From: an uncultured Clostridia bacterium
GTDB lineage: Bacteria > Bacillota > Clostridia > Christensenellales > Borkfalkiaceae
Assembly: GCA_947625245.1 (NCBI GenBank)
Contig: CANQNO010000007.1
Location: forward strand, 1 to 56,845
Direction of reading: 5' to 3'
DNA length: 56,845 nt
In this document: positions 16,235 through 24,057 of the stretch, in pieces
How positions within the stretch are numbered: position 1 is the stretch's first letter
Layout: the number at the start of each line of letters is the position of its first letter
Notes under the pieces: generated by a model
Database searches by the model: none
The model's input: only the letters and a program-made list of their open reading frames with translations
Told to the model about the DNA's origin: nothing
Translations under genes and position numbers: made by a program

Positions 16235-16639
16235 TTATTCTCCGAGAACTTCTTTTATGTCGGGAAGGGTCTTTTCAAAGGGCGTTCCGGGCGGATATGC
16301 CTTGTTGAAACCCATTTTTATGAAACGGTCCCGCACTTCGTCGAAATCCTGTTTGCCGACGACTATGTTGCCGCCCACAAACATGGGTATGTCGCCTATG
16401 CCGGCTTCGATGCACTTTTCGCGCATGCCGCGGCAATCCATTTCACCGTGACCGTATAAAGAAGAAACGAGTATCATATCGGCGTTGGTCTCTATCGCGG
16501 CGTTGATAAAGTCTTCCTGCGAGGACAAAACTCCGATATTTACCACGTTATAACCCTCTTTTTTAAGGACGTATTCGATAATCTTGTTCCCGACAGCATG
16601 GACGTCGGCGCCGATTACCCCTATAACTATGGTTTTCAT
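16235..16639 (-). CDS. glmS: Glutamate mutase cobalamin-binding sigma subunit
   Basis: The 134-residue protein is the small B12-binding subunit. The base-off/His-on signature DxHxxG is visible as D12-V-H14-A-V-G17; H14 should ligate cobalt. [13 protein letters not shown] (about 60-72) and [10 protein letters not shown] (about 92-101) are further family positions. It is the first gene of the 12-gene operon, with site GGAGAC before ATG and a strong promoter at 16699-16727. It should not be confused with the unrelated glucosamine synthase that shares the symbol. Confidence 0.96.
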   Translation of the reverse strand: MKTIVIGVIGADVHAVGNKIIEYVLKKEGYNVVNIGVLSSQEDFINAAIETNADMILVSSLYGHGEMDCRGMREKCIEAGIGDIPMFVGGNIVVGKQDFDEVRDRFIKMGFNKAYPPGTPFEKTLPDIKEVLGE

Positions 16640-16661
16640 TATGTCTCCTTAACCTGTTTTA

Positions 16662-16727
16662 AGACGAAAATTCTTTTTAACGAATTTTCGTCTGTTACAT
16701 TATATCTTATCGAAATCAAAATGTAAA
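16662..16727 (-). promoter_or_regulatory. Promoter and leader palindrome of the glutamate-fermentation operon
   Basis: On the minus strand: -35 TTTACA (16727-16722), 17-base spacer, -10 TATAAT (16704-16699). Directly downstream, covering the predicted start, is a perfect 12-bp inverted repeat (AGACGAAAATTC, arms 16662-16673 and 16682-16693, 8-base centre). It is AT-rich and lacks a T tract, so it fits a repressor operator better than an attenuator. No cobalamin riboswitch was recognised in the short leader. Confidence 0.65.
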
Positions 16728-16776
16728 TACATATTCAAAGGAAATATATAAATTTACAAATTAACATTTTTTATAT

Positions 16777-17949
16777 TCAAAGTTTTGCCACTCCCGTCCT
16801 GCGCGCGGCTTCGGCAACCGCCGCAGCTACCTTTTTATGGGCGGATTTGTCGTAAGCGTAAGGAAGTATGTAATCTTCTGAAAGTTCGCTATCCTTTACG
16901 CAGGAAGCAATGCCGTGCGCTGCGGCGATCATCATTTCGGCGTTGACCGTGGTTGCGCGGACGTCGAGCGCGCCCCTGAAAAGCCCGGGAAAAACGAGCA
17001 CGTTGTTTATTTGGTTGGGGTTTTCGGACGAGCCCGTGCCCACTATCCTTGCGCCGGCTTTGAGAGCGGCGTCGCGCTGTATTTCGGGAACGGGATTGGC
17101 GCAGGTAAAAACTATGGCGTCCTTTGCCATCGAGCGCACCATTTCGGGGCTGACGCAGTTTGCCGCGGACACTCCTATAAATACGTCCGCCTCTTTCATT
17201 GCGTCGATAAGTTTTCCGCGCATCAGGCGGCGGTTGGTAATTTTTGCCATCTCTTTTTGAACGGGATTGCACCACTCTTCGCCCTCGCAGATAATTCCGC
17301 CCTTATCGCAGAGCGTGACGTCTTTTGCGCCCATATTAAGCAAAAATTTAGCAATGGAAATTCCCGCCGCGCCCGCGCCGTTTATTACGATCTTGATTTT
17401 TTCAAGCTGTTTTTTTACGATTTTGAGGGAATTTATCAAAGCCGCCGCCATGACGATAGCCGTGCCGTGCTGGTCGTCGTGGAAAACGGGTATGTCGAGC
17501 TCGGCTTTTAAGCGGGTCTCTATTTCGAAACACCTCGGCGCGGAAATGTCCTCGAGGTTTATTCCCCCGAAAGAACCCGCCAAAAGTTTTATTGTCTTTA
17601 TAATCTCTTCGGTGTCTTTGGATCTTATGCACAGCGGAAAGGCGTCCACGTCGCCGAACGCCTTAAATAGGGCGCATTTGCCCTCCATTACGGGCATACC
17701 GGCTTCGGGACCTATATCTCCCAATCCCAAAACTGCCGTTCCGTCGGTTATTACGGGCACGGTGTTCCAGCGGCGGGTGAGTTCGAAAGACTTTTCGATA
17801 TCGTCGCGGATGGCAAGACAGGGCTCGGCAACGCCCGGGGTATAAGCCAAAGACAGCTCCGTGCGCGAAGAGACGGGGACGCGGACTTTGGTTTCTATCT
17901 TGCCTTTCCACTCATAGTGTTTTTTCAGGGATTCCTCTCTGTAATTCAT
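16777..17949 (-). CDS. NAD(P)-dependent malic enzyme
   Basis: The 390-residue protein is a short bacterial malic enzyme, decarboxylating malate to pyruvate and CO2 with NAD or NADP. Visible motifs are SLAYTPGVAEPC (about 29-40), GLGDIGPEAGMPVMEGKCALFKAFG (substrate region with the catalytic lysine), EDISAPRCFEIE (metal ligands), FHDDQHGTAIV, the Rossmann loop NGAGAAGIS (about 190-198), and VGTGSSENPNQINN. It is separated from glmS by 137 bases and has its own promoter, so it is a neighbouring unit rather than part of the operon. GGAG lies ten bases before ATG. Confidence 0.93.
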   Translation of the reverse strand: MNYREESLKKHYEWKGKIETKVRVPVSSRTELSLAYTPGVAEPCLAIRDDIEKSFELTRRWNTVPVITDGTAVLGLGDIGPEAGMPVMEGKCALFKAFGDVDAFPLCIRSKDTEEIIKTIKLLAGSFGGINLEDISAPRCFEIETRLKAELDIPVFHDDQHGTAIVMAAALINSLKIVKKQLEKIKIVINGAGAAGISIAKFLLNMGAKDVTLCDKGGIICEGEEWCNPVQKEMAKITNRRLMRGKLIDAMKEADVFIGVSAANCVSPEMVRSMAKDAIVFTCANPVPEIQRDAALKAGARIVGTGSSENPNQINNVLVFPGLFRGALDVRATTVNAEMMIAAAHGIASCVKDSELSEDYILPYAYDKSAHKKVAAAVAEAARRTGVAKL

Positions 17950-17978
17950 ATAAAGCGCTCCTTTCTGAATATGAACTT

Positions 17979-18007
17979 ATTATAACATAATATAAAAATA
18001 AAGGCAA
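17979..18007 (-). promoter_or_regulatory. Sigma-A promoter of malic enzyme
   Basis: On the minus strand: -35 TTGCCT (18007-18002), 17-base spacer, -10 TATAAT (17984-17979). A small hairpin GGCAAAA/TTTTGCC (about 18001-18023) overlaps the -35 box and may also act as a second terminator for the 6S RNA. Confidence 0.6.
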
Positions 18008-18035
18008 AACTTTTTGCCTTTTTAAATAAAATCGA

Positions 18036-18086
18036 ATATAAAAAGCGGATTTTGATTGCCGTGATTTCAAGGCAATCAAAATCCGC
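18036..18086 (-). terminator. Intrinsic terminator of 6S RNA
   Basis: A perfect 16-bp stem (18071-18086 with 18045-18060, 10-base loop) is followed on the minus strand by TTTTTATATT. Confidence 0.85.
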
Positions 18087-18265
18087 CTGTGCCGTGATAT
18101 GAAAAAGTTTTAACCCGCTTCTCGCAGGTGGGTGCGCCGAAGCCGGATATCGGACTTTCCGAATAAACAGACCTTGCCTATTCCGGCGAACAGCCGCTCC
18201 CTTTTACATATTGTGGATTACGAATTCTCCATACCACGAACACCGCAGACGCAAATTTTGTTTAC
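18087..18265 (-). ncRNA. ssrS: 6S RNA
   Basis: Read on the minus strand, the ends of this transcript pair. GTGTTCGTGGTATG (18243-18230) pairs with CATATCACGGCAC (18101-18089) in 13 base pairs with one bulged U. Just inside the 3' closing stem lies GCGAGAAGCGGGTTAAAACTTT, like the GAGAAGCC-TTAAAACT stretch of enterobacterial 6S RNA. The centre (GCCGGA...TCCGGC arms) gives the rod with an open internal bubble typical of RNA that mimics an open promoter and traps sigma-A polymerase. A promoter (18272-18300) and an intrinsic terminator (18036-18086) bound it. Identification rests on structure and short motifs; exact ends are approximate. Confidence 0.8.
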
Positions 18266-18271
18266 GCTATA

Positions 18272-18300
18272 AGTGTATCACATTTTGCGGGAAATGGCAA
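18272..18300 (-). promoter_or_regulatory. Promoter of 6S RNA
   Basis: On the minus strand: -35 TTGCCA (18300-18295), 17-base spacer, -10 TACACT (18277-18272), placing the start near 18265. Confidence 0.55.
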
Positions 18301-18360
18301 CGGTAAATTAAGGTAAATTGCCGCTCCGCCGAAATTATTTTAACCGCTTGCATATTTTGC

Positions 18361-18389
18361 TTGATTTTTGACCCGTTTTGCCGTAAAAT
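18361..18389 (+). promoter_or_regulatory. Sigma-A promoter of the AspRS gene
   Basis: -35 TTGATT (18361-18366), 17-base spacer, -10 TAAAAT (18384-18389), about 30 bases before the start codon. Confidence 0.55.
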
Positions 18390-18418
18390 TATAAAAAAAC
18401 AGCAGAGGCAAATTATAT

Positions 18419-19750
18419 ATGGAAGAAATTAACGGAATTATTCCCGTCACCTCCACCCCCTATTCCGAATTCGGGAAAAACGTAGGGAACACGGTGACGA
18501 TAAAGGGCGCGATCCATAACATACGGCTTATGACGGGCTTTGCCTTTATTCTCGTAAGAACGGCGAGGGAAGTTATACAGTGCGTTTATTCCCCCGAATT
18601 TTCCGACTATAGGCTCGGCGAAAACGTCGTGGAACAGGCTTCCGCCAAAATTACGGGCAAAGTGGTTAAAAGCGAAACCCGCGACGGCAGCGAAAGATAC
18701 GAATTGCAGATACACAATATAGAAATTCTTTCCGTACCCGCCGAAATACCGCCCGTAGTCATTTCGAAAAAGGAAGTCGTGTGCGACCTGTCTGTAAACC
18801 TCGACAACCGCCCCGTTACCTTGCGCAACCCCAAAGAACGCGCGGTTTTCAAGCTGCAGGAGGGCATACAGCGCGGGTTCAGGGAGTATCTGCAAAGCCA
18901 AGGCTTCACAGAGATCCACACCCCTAAAATCAACTTTGCGGGCGCGGAAGGCGGAACCAACGTATTCAAACTCGACTACTTCGGAAAGACGGTATTTTTG
19001 GCGCAGAGCCCGCAGCTTTACAAACAGGCGCTTGTGCCCGTATACGAGCGGGTTTTCGAAATAGCGCCAGTATTCCGCGCGGAGCACCACGATACGAGCC
19101 GCCATTTGAACGAGTACATTTCAATGGACTTCGAAATGGGCTTTATAGAGAGCTTTACCGATATTATGAATATGGAGACCGGTACACTCAAATATATAAT
19201 GGAACTCCTCAAAAGGGAATATGCGCCCGAAATTGCTTTGCTAAGAGCTGAAATCCCCGAAATAACTTCCATCCCCTGCATCAGATTTAAAGACGCGAAG
19301 GAGCTTTGCGTAAAAAAGCTGAAAAATATTACGGACATGAAAGACTTCGAGCCCGAAGAGGAAATGTTTTTGGGCAAATGGGCAAAACAGCAATTCGGTT
19401 CGGACTTTTTGTTCGTAACCCACTACCTCTCCAAAAAACGTCCTTTCTATACGATGGACGACCCTGACGACCCCGAAGTCACTCTTTCGTTTGACCTGCT
19501 GTTCCGCGGCATAGAGATTACAAGCGGCGGACAGCGTATCCACGATTACAACATGCAGGTTGAGAAAATGAAAAAGCTGGGTATGGATCCCGCACAGTTT
19601 GAAACCTATCTGATGCTGCACAAGTACGGCGCACCTCCCCACGGAGGGTTGGGGCTCGGGCTTGAAAGGCTGACCATGCACCTTTTGGGCTTTAAGAACG
19701 TACGCTATGCGGCAATGTTCCCCAGAGACATAAACAGGGTGACGCCTTAA
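18419..19750 (+). CDS. aspS: Archaeal-type aspartyl-tRNA synthetase (probably Asp-tRNA(Asp/Asn) ligase)
   Basis: The 443-residue class II synthetase is much shorter than the ~590-residue bacterial AspRS and lacks its GAD insertion. It has an OB-fold anticodon domain (about 20-110), motif 2 region VFEIAPVFRAEHHDTSRHLNEY (about 212-233), and motif 3 HGGLGLGLERLTMHLLG (near 415-431). Residues AGAEGGTNVFKLDYFGKTVFLAQSPQLYKQ are typical of the archaeal/eukaryotic AspRS group, here taken from Clostridia-like relatives. Enzymes of this type in bacteria often also charge tRNA-Asn with aspartate, which GatCAB then amidates. No gat or asnS gene is in the window, so this is inference. AGAGG lies before ATG. 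Confidence 0.85.
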   Translation: MEEINGIIPVTSTPYSEFGKNVGNTVTIKGAIHNIRLMTGFAFILVRTAREVIQCVYSPEFSDYRLGENVVEQASAKITGKVVKSETRDGSERYELQIHNIEILSVPAEIPPVVISKKEVVCDLSVNLDNRPVTLRNPKERAVFKLQEGIQRGFREYLQSQGFTEIHTPKINFAGAEGGTNVFKLDYFGKTVFLAQSPQLYKQALVPVYERVFEIAPVFRAEHHDTSRHLNEYISMDFEMGFIESFTDIMNMETGTLKYIMELLKREYAPEIALLRAEIPEITSIPCIRFKDAKELCVKKLKNITDMKDFEPEEEMFLGKWAKQQFGSDFLFVTHYLSKKRPFYTMDDPDDPEVTLSFDLLFRGIEITSGGQRIHDYNMQVEKMKKLGMDPAQFETYLMLHKYGAPPHGGLGLGLERLTMHLLGFKNVRYAAMFPRDINRVTP

Positions 19751-19765
19751 ACGGATCTGCACGGA

Positions 19766-19806
19766 AACGCGCCTGCGCATTTTGCGCAGGCGCGTTGTTT
19801 TTTATT
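19766..19806. terminator. Bidirectional terminator between converging genes
   Basis: A perfect 14-bp GC-rich stem (19766-19779 with 19783-19796) is followed by GTTTTTTATTTTA, serving the synthetase gene on + and probably the glycosyltransferase on -. Confidence 0.85.
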
Positions 19807-19810
19807 TTAA

Positions 19811-20833
19811 TCAGCCCAACTTATACTTTTTGGCTATTTTTTTATAGGCGAACATCATGATTTTAGGGCGCATGAAAGACGGCATATAAATTACGGAAAG
19901 CGGATAACCGCGGAAGCGTATCATGTTGTACAGCTTTTTGTCGAAAGCTTTTATCTCTTTCCACATTTCCCTTGCGGCAAGGCGCCTTTCCTTGCTGTTT
20001 ATGCCCCAGGTGAACATAAGGGTGTTCATCATAACCGCGTGCAGGTCGTGACGCAGATATTTTTGCATGCCCTTAGGCAAAGTCTTTAAAAATTTGTATT
20101 TGTGCGACTTGCACATTATAAGTTCTACCTTTATCTGCTGTTCGTAGCGCTGCATACATGTCTGTATGTTTATCGATTGCCCGTCCCTGCCGATAAAGTA
20201 TTGATAGAGATTTACGTTGAGATAATATGCTTTAAGCATGTACGGCAACGGCGCGTACGCGAAGATATTGTCGACGTAAAAGGTGTGTTCGGGCAAGTCG
20301 GTATAGTGTTCGCGCAGTTTTGCCGTATTGTACACAAGCGAGTGCATCATGAGCGTGTGCGCAAAATGGAAAGTGCCCACTTTGTTCCAATTTACAAACC
20401 CTTCGTTGAGCTGCTTTTTATAATCGCTGACCCATGCCGTATGGTCTTTGTCGTGCACATATACATAGTTGCAAATGTACATATCCGGCAAGTCGTCTGC
20501 GGCGGCATGCTCTTTTATTTTTGAAATAAGGGCTTTAAGCGCGCTTTCGTCCACCCAATCGTCTGAATCAACGACTTTGAAATACAGCCCCGTTGCGTTG
20601 TGGACGCCGTAATTTACCCCCGAACCGTGCCCGCCGTTCTCCTTGTCGACAACCCGCACTATTTCGGGATATTTTTCGGCATAGCCGTGCGCGATTTTGC
20701 TTGTATCGTCCTTAGAGCCGTCGTTGACGATTATTATTTCCACGTCGCCGCCGCCCGTAAGCAAGGTATCTATGCAATGCCGCATATAATCCTGCGAATT
20801 GTAACAGGGCACGGTAAAAGTAATAAGTTTCAT
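19811..20833 (-). CDS. Family 2 glycosyltransferase
   Basis: The 340-residue cytoplasmic protein has a GT-A fold of family GT2. The opening TFTVPCYNSQDYMRHCIDTLL is followed by IIIVNDGSKDDTSKIAHGYAEKYPEIVRVVDKENGGHGSGVNYG and the metal-binding VDSDDWVD (around residues 104-111). No membrane segments are clear, so it probably acts at the inner face on a lipid-linked or protein acceptor, for example in polysaccharide synthesis; the sugar and acceptor are unknown. It follows the zinc-ribbon gene by 31 bases and is the last gene of the long dgt-dnaG-rpoD run. Confidence 0.85.
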   Translation of the reverse strand: MKLITFTVPCYNSQDYMRHCIDTLLTGGGDVEIIIVNDGSKDDTSKIAHGYAEKYPEIVRVVDKENGGHGSGVNYGVHNATGLYFKVVDSDDWVDESALKALISKIKEHAAADDLPDMYICNYVYVHDKDHTAWVSDYKKQLNEGFVNWNKVGTFHFAHTLMMHSLVYNTAKLREHYTDLPEHTFYVDNIFAYAPLPYMLKAYYLNVNLYQYFIGRDGQSINIQTCMQRYEQQIKVELIMCKSHKYKFLKTLPKGMQKYLRHDLHAVMMNTLMFTWGINSKERRLAAREMWKEIKAFDKKLYNMIRFRGYPLSVIYMPSFMRPKIMMFAYKKIAKKYKLG

Positions 20834-20864
20834 TTTTCTCTCTCCGTAAAATCAAAAGACGCGG

Positions 20865-21569
20865 TTATTGTTCTTTATACAGCACACGGTGGCAGTTTTC
20901 ACACTCGACTACCCCGCCCGAACCTATCTTTTCCTTGTCGGCAAGCGACAGCTCGTAACCGCACTTTGAGCACCTGTCGCTCTTTACGGGGCACAATACG
21001 GGGAAAATATGCTCGCTCCTCTTTATCTGGTATCTCTTTAAAATTTCGGGCGGAATTCCCACGGCAAGCTTTTTGAGACCCGAAGCGATTTCTTCGCTCT
21101 CGGTCTTTTTGGCTTCCTTGTATTTTTCATAGGCTTCCTGATATTCCTTGCCCTGCTTTTGCATAGCCCGCCTCTTTTGGTAAAGGGTTTGGAATTCCTC
21201 GTCCGATTCCTTTATGGATTTGCCCAAAGCGGAAATTTCGGCTTTTAAATTTTTCAGCCTTTCGGTTATCTGCAAGATATTCTTTTTGTAAAAAGCAATC
21301 TCCGCGCCGCCCTCGAGCATATCGTCGAGGTTTTCGAATTCCGAAAGCACTTCGGCTGTTTCGGAAAAAGATTTGTTGAGTTCCTCGAGCGCGGAACCGA
21401 GCGCCGCCGCCTTGCCTTCGAGAGCGTCGAGACGTTCGGTCGCCTTTGTGACGAAATTAAACGCCTGCGCAAGATTTTTTCTTTCGGGAGACGACGCTAT
21501 TTCGTGCTCTATTTTTATGAGCTTTTCGTCCTCCGCCTGATACTTCAATATCTTTTCGATGTCGGTCAT
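20865..21569 (-). CDS. Coiled-coil protein with C-terminal zinc ribbon
   Basis: The 234-residue protein (start MTDIEKIL at 21569, with a strong GGAGGAG site) is mostly heptad-rich helix (about 5-175), followed by a zinc ribbon CSKCGYEL...CENC near the C-terminus. This matches a widespread family of zinc-ribbon, coiled-coil proteins often encoded beside nif3-like genes, and the pairing is repeated here (16-base gap). They are thought to bind nucleic acid or act in complexes, but no activity is established. An in-frame upstream ATG at 21638 would add 23 residues overlapping the preceding gene and lacks a binding site. Confidence 0.85.
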   Translation of the reverse strand: MTDIEKILKYQAEDEKLIKIEHEIASSPERKNLAQAFNFVTKATERLDALEGKAAALGSALEELNKSFSETAEVLSEFENLDDMLEGGAEIAFYKKNILQITERLKNLKAEISALGKSIKESDEEFQTLYQKRRAMQKQGKEYQEAYEKYKEAKKTESEEIASGLKKLAVGIPPEILKRYQIKRSEHIFPVLCPVKSDRCSKCGYELSLADKEKIGSGGVVECENCHRVLYKEQ

Positions 21570-21585
21570 ATATACTCCTCCGTGC

Positions 21586-22368
21586 TCACATAAAGTTTTC
21601 GTCGCAAAAATATGCGGCGGGAACGTTGAGCCCTTCAATTATTTTGAGATAGATTTTGCGGAAACCGTAATTTTCGGCAGAATAATGTGTAAGCTGTATT
21701 ACGTTTATGTTGCGGGCGAGAATCGCCGCGAGCATGTGATGCTTGAAATCGGACGAAACGAAAGCGTCCGCTCCCTCCGCAGCGGCAAAATTTATCGCGC
21801 CGTCGTCGCAGCCGGCTCCGCAGAAAGAAGCGACCCTGCGAATTTTTTTATCGTCGCTTCCGTATTTTATCATTTTTTTTGTTCCGAATTCAGCCGCGAC
21901 TTTGCGAGCGTACTCCCCGAAACTTATTTCCTTTACGTCGTAAACCCTGCCGTACGCGCCGCCGTCAAGTTTTATCATGGTTTTTGCGGCGGTTCCGCCG
22001 AGCCCGAGCATAAGATTGTAATCTATGCCCTCCGGAGCGGCGTCGAAATTGAGGTGCATGGAAATGACCGCAATGCCGCGGCGGGCGCAAGCGGAGACAA
22101 GCGACGACGCGGGGTCGGATACGGAAATGTTTTTTATACCTCCGAATATCGCGGGGTGATGGGTAACTATTGCGTTGAAATTGCGCTTTTCGGCTTCTTC
22201 GAGAGCGCCGCGCGACAAATCGAGGGAAAACAGAACGCCCCTTATATCTTCGCCCGTGTCAACCATTATTCCGCTGTTATCGTAAGCTTTGCAGACTTTT
22301 TGAAATTCTTCGGACAGCGCCAAAGGTCCGACGCACTCCAAAAGGCTTAAAAGTTCAATCGCTTTCAC
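21586..22368 (-). CDS. Nif3-like dinuclear metal-centre protein
   Basis: The 260-residue protein has the metal-binding pattern of the Nif3/YqfO family: THHPAIF (about 69-75), MHLNFDAA (about 103-110), and THYSAENYG near the C-terminus. It lacks the middle PII-like insertion of the longer YqfO forms, so it resembles the E. coli YbgI short type. Family members form toroidal hexamers; annotation as GTP cyclohydrolase I type 2 is common but weakly founded. It overlaps trmK by 14 bases, a frequent Firmicutes arrangement. Confidence 0.9.
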   Translation of the reverse strand: MKAIELLSLLECVGPLALSEEFQKVCKAYDNSGIMVDTGEDIRGVLFSLDLSRGALEEAEKRNFNAIVTHHPAIFGGIKNISVSDPASSLVSACARRGIAVISMHLNFDAAPEGIDYNLMLGLGGTAAKTMIKLDGGAYGRVYDVKEISFGEYARKVAAEFGTKKMIKYGSDDKKIRRVASFCGAGCDDGAINFAAAEGADAFVSSDFKHHMLAAILARNINVIQLTHYSAENYGFRKIYLKIIEGLNVPAAYFCDENFM

Positions 22369-23002
22369 CTTTCAACATCTCCCCGATAAGATCTATGTCC
22401 TTTTTTATACGGATTTTGCTATCGCCCGAAGCGCTTGCAAGATAGTCAAGTTTTTTTGAGAGTTCGGCGCGTAAAAATCCGCCGAGGTCTCCCTTTATAT
22501 CGCCTTTGCCGTATTGCAACTGCGCGGGGGTATATGAGCTTTTATTTCCGCCACGCCTGCCGCACAGCACGAAATAGTATTTCCCGCAGCTCAAAAAAAC
22601 TTCGTCGCGTGTGATTTCCGCGCCCTGTTCCAAAAGATATTCCCTGACTTCCCTTACGTTTTTCATGGGTTGCAGTACGAAGTTTTGGGGAATATACGCC
22701 GCCCTGAATATGGAAATTATCTCTTCGCCGCCCATGCCCGCTATAAGGGTGAGCTCTGCCGACGGGTCGATTTTTTCAAGCCCGTAACAGCAGACGGACC
22801 GGCACCTGCCGTCGCGTATGTAGTCTTTCAAAAGCCGCTCGGCTTTAGAAAGGCATTTTTCGCTGACGTCGGAGATAACCGCCTTTTTGCACAGGGAATT
22901 TTCAAGCGCGTACTGCGCGCAATAGCCGTGGTCGCACCCGACGTCGGCAAAAACCGTACATTTAAAAAGATAGGAACAAAGTTTTTTAATTCTGTCCGTC
23001 AA
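22355..23002 (-). CDS. trmK: tRNA (adenine-22-N1)-methyltransferase
   Basis: The 215-residue protein is an S-adenosylmethionine methyltransferase: [17 protein letters not shown] (about 17-33, motif I), [16 protein letters not shown], then [13 protein letters not shown] (about 85-97). [20 protein letters not shown] is typical of TrmK, which methylates A22 of tRNAs. The start overlaps the rpoD stop by four bases (ATGA). Confidence 0.92.
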   Translation of the reverse strand: MTDRIKKLCSYLFKCTVFADVGCDHGYCAQYALENSLCKKAVISDVSEKCLSKAERLLKDYIRDGRCRSVCCYGLEKIDPSAELTLIAGMGGEEIISIFRAAYIPQNFVLQPMKNVREVREYLLEQGAEITRDEVFLSCGKYYFVLCGRRGGNKSSYTPAQLQYGKGDIKGDLGGFLRAELSKKLDYLASASGDSKIRIKKDIDLIGEMLKGESD

Positions 23003-24057
23003 GTGTCGAGAAAGTCCTTTAAATGTTTGGAACGCGAGGGATGGCGGAGTTTTCTCAGCGCCTTAGCCTCGATTTGCCTTATCCTTTCGCGTGTGACGTT
23101 GAATTCCTTTCCCACTTCTTCCAGAGTGCGGGGTCTGCCGTCGTCGACGCCGTATCTGAGCCTTAACACCTTTTCTTCGCGCGGGGTAAGGCTGTTGAGA
23201 ACGCCCAAAAGCGTCTCCTTGAGCATTGTTGTGGAAACGCTGTCCGAAGGGGTTACCGTAGTTTCATCCTCTATGAAATCGCCGAGGTGACTGTCCTCTT
23301 CCTCGCCTATGGGAGTTTCGAGGGAGACGGGGTCCTGCGCTATTTTCTGGATTTCGCGTACGCGCTCCTCGCTTATGCCCATTTCGTGGGCTATTTCCGC
23401 CGCGGTAGGATCCCTGCCGTATTTTTGCAGAAGTATGCGCGATACGCGGGTGAGTTTGTTTATCGTTTCCACCATGTGCACGGGAATACGTATGGTGCGC
23501 GCCTGGTCGGCGATCGCCCTCGTTATTGCCTGCCTTATCCACCAGGTTGCGTACGTGGAAAATTTAAAGCCCTTTTGATAGTCGAACTTTTCAACGGCTT
23601 TCATCAGCCCCAAATTTCCCTCTTGAATAAGATCCAAAAACAGCATGCCGCGCCCGACGTAACGCTTTGCGATAGAGACAACAAGCCTTAAATTTGCTTC
23701 GGACAGCTTCTTTTTGGCTTCTTCGTCGCCCTCCTGCATCCTGCGGGCAAGCTCTATTTCGTCGTCCGCCGAAAGCAACGGCACCCTGCCTATATCTTTT
23801 AAATACATTTTTACGGGGTCATCGAGACCTATGTCGGAAAGAGCCTGTTCGTACAACTCTTTGTCGCGCTCTGCCTCGTCTATTATCTGTATGCCCGCGT
23901 CCGCTATGGATTTGTACACGTAGTCCATTTGGGTAGGCGTGGTTTCGTACTTTTCCATTATGTCGCAAAGGCTGTTTGTGGAAATGGAACCCTTAGAACC
24001 GTAAAAATCTATGATCTGTTTTAAAATTTCGTTGAGTTTCTGGTCGGATAAATTCAT
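22999..24057 (-). CDS. rpoD: Primary sigma factor (sigma-A / RpoD)
   Basis: The 352-residue protein has the standard order of regions 1.2-4.2: [28 protein letters not shown] (1.2), [60 protein letters not shown] (2), and [45 protein letters not shown] (4.2, -35 recognition). The N-terminal region 1.1 is short, as in other Firmicutes. It overlaps dnaG by 4 bases in the classical dnaG-rpoD macro-operon arrangement. It would read the TTGACA/TATAAT promoters noted here and be the target of the 6S RNA. Confidence 0.97.
   Translation of the reverse strand: MNLSDQKLNEILKQIIDFYGSKGSISTNSLCDIMEKYETTPTQMDYVYKSIADAGIQIIDEAERDKELYEQALSDIGLDDPVKMYLKDIGRVPLLSADDEIELARRMQEGDEEAKKKLSEANLRLVVSIAKRYVGRGMLFLDLIQEGNLGLMKAVEKFDYQKGFKFSTYATWWIRQAITRAIADQARTIRIPVHMVETINKLTRVSRILLQKYGRDPTAAEIAHEMGISEERVREIQKIAQDPVSLETPIGEEEDSHLGDFIEDETTVTPSDSVSTTMLKETLLGVLNSLTPREEKVLRLRYGVDDGRPRTLEEVGKEFNVTRERIRQIEAKALRKLRHPSRSKHLKDFLDT

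Noticed and set aside
16640-16776. Cobalamin riboswitch ahead of glmS
   Set aside because: The region is only 137 bases and shows no B12-box; only a promoter and a palindrome are visible.
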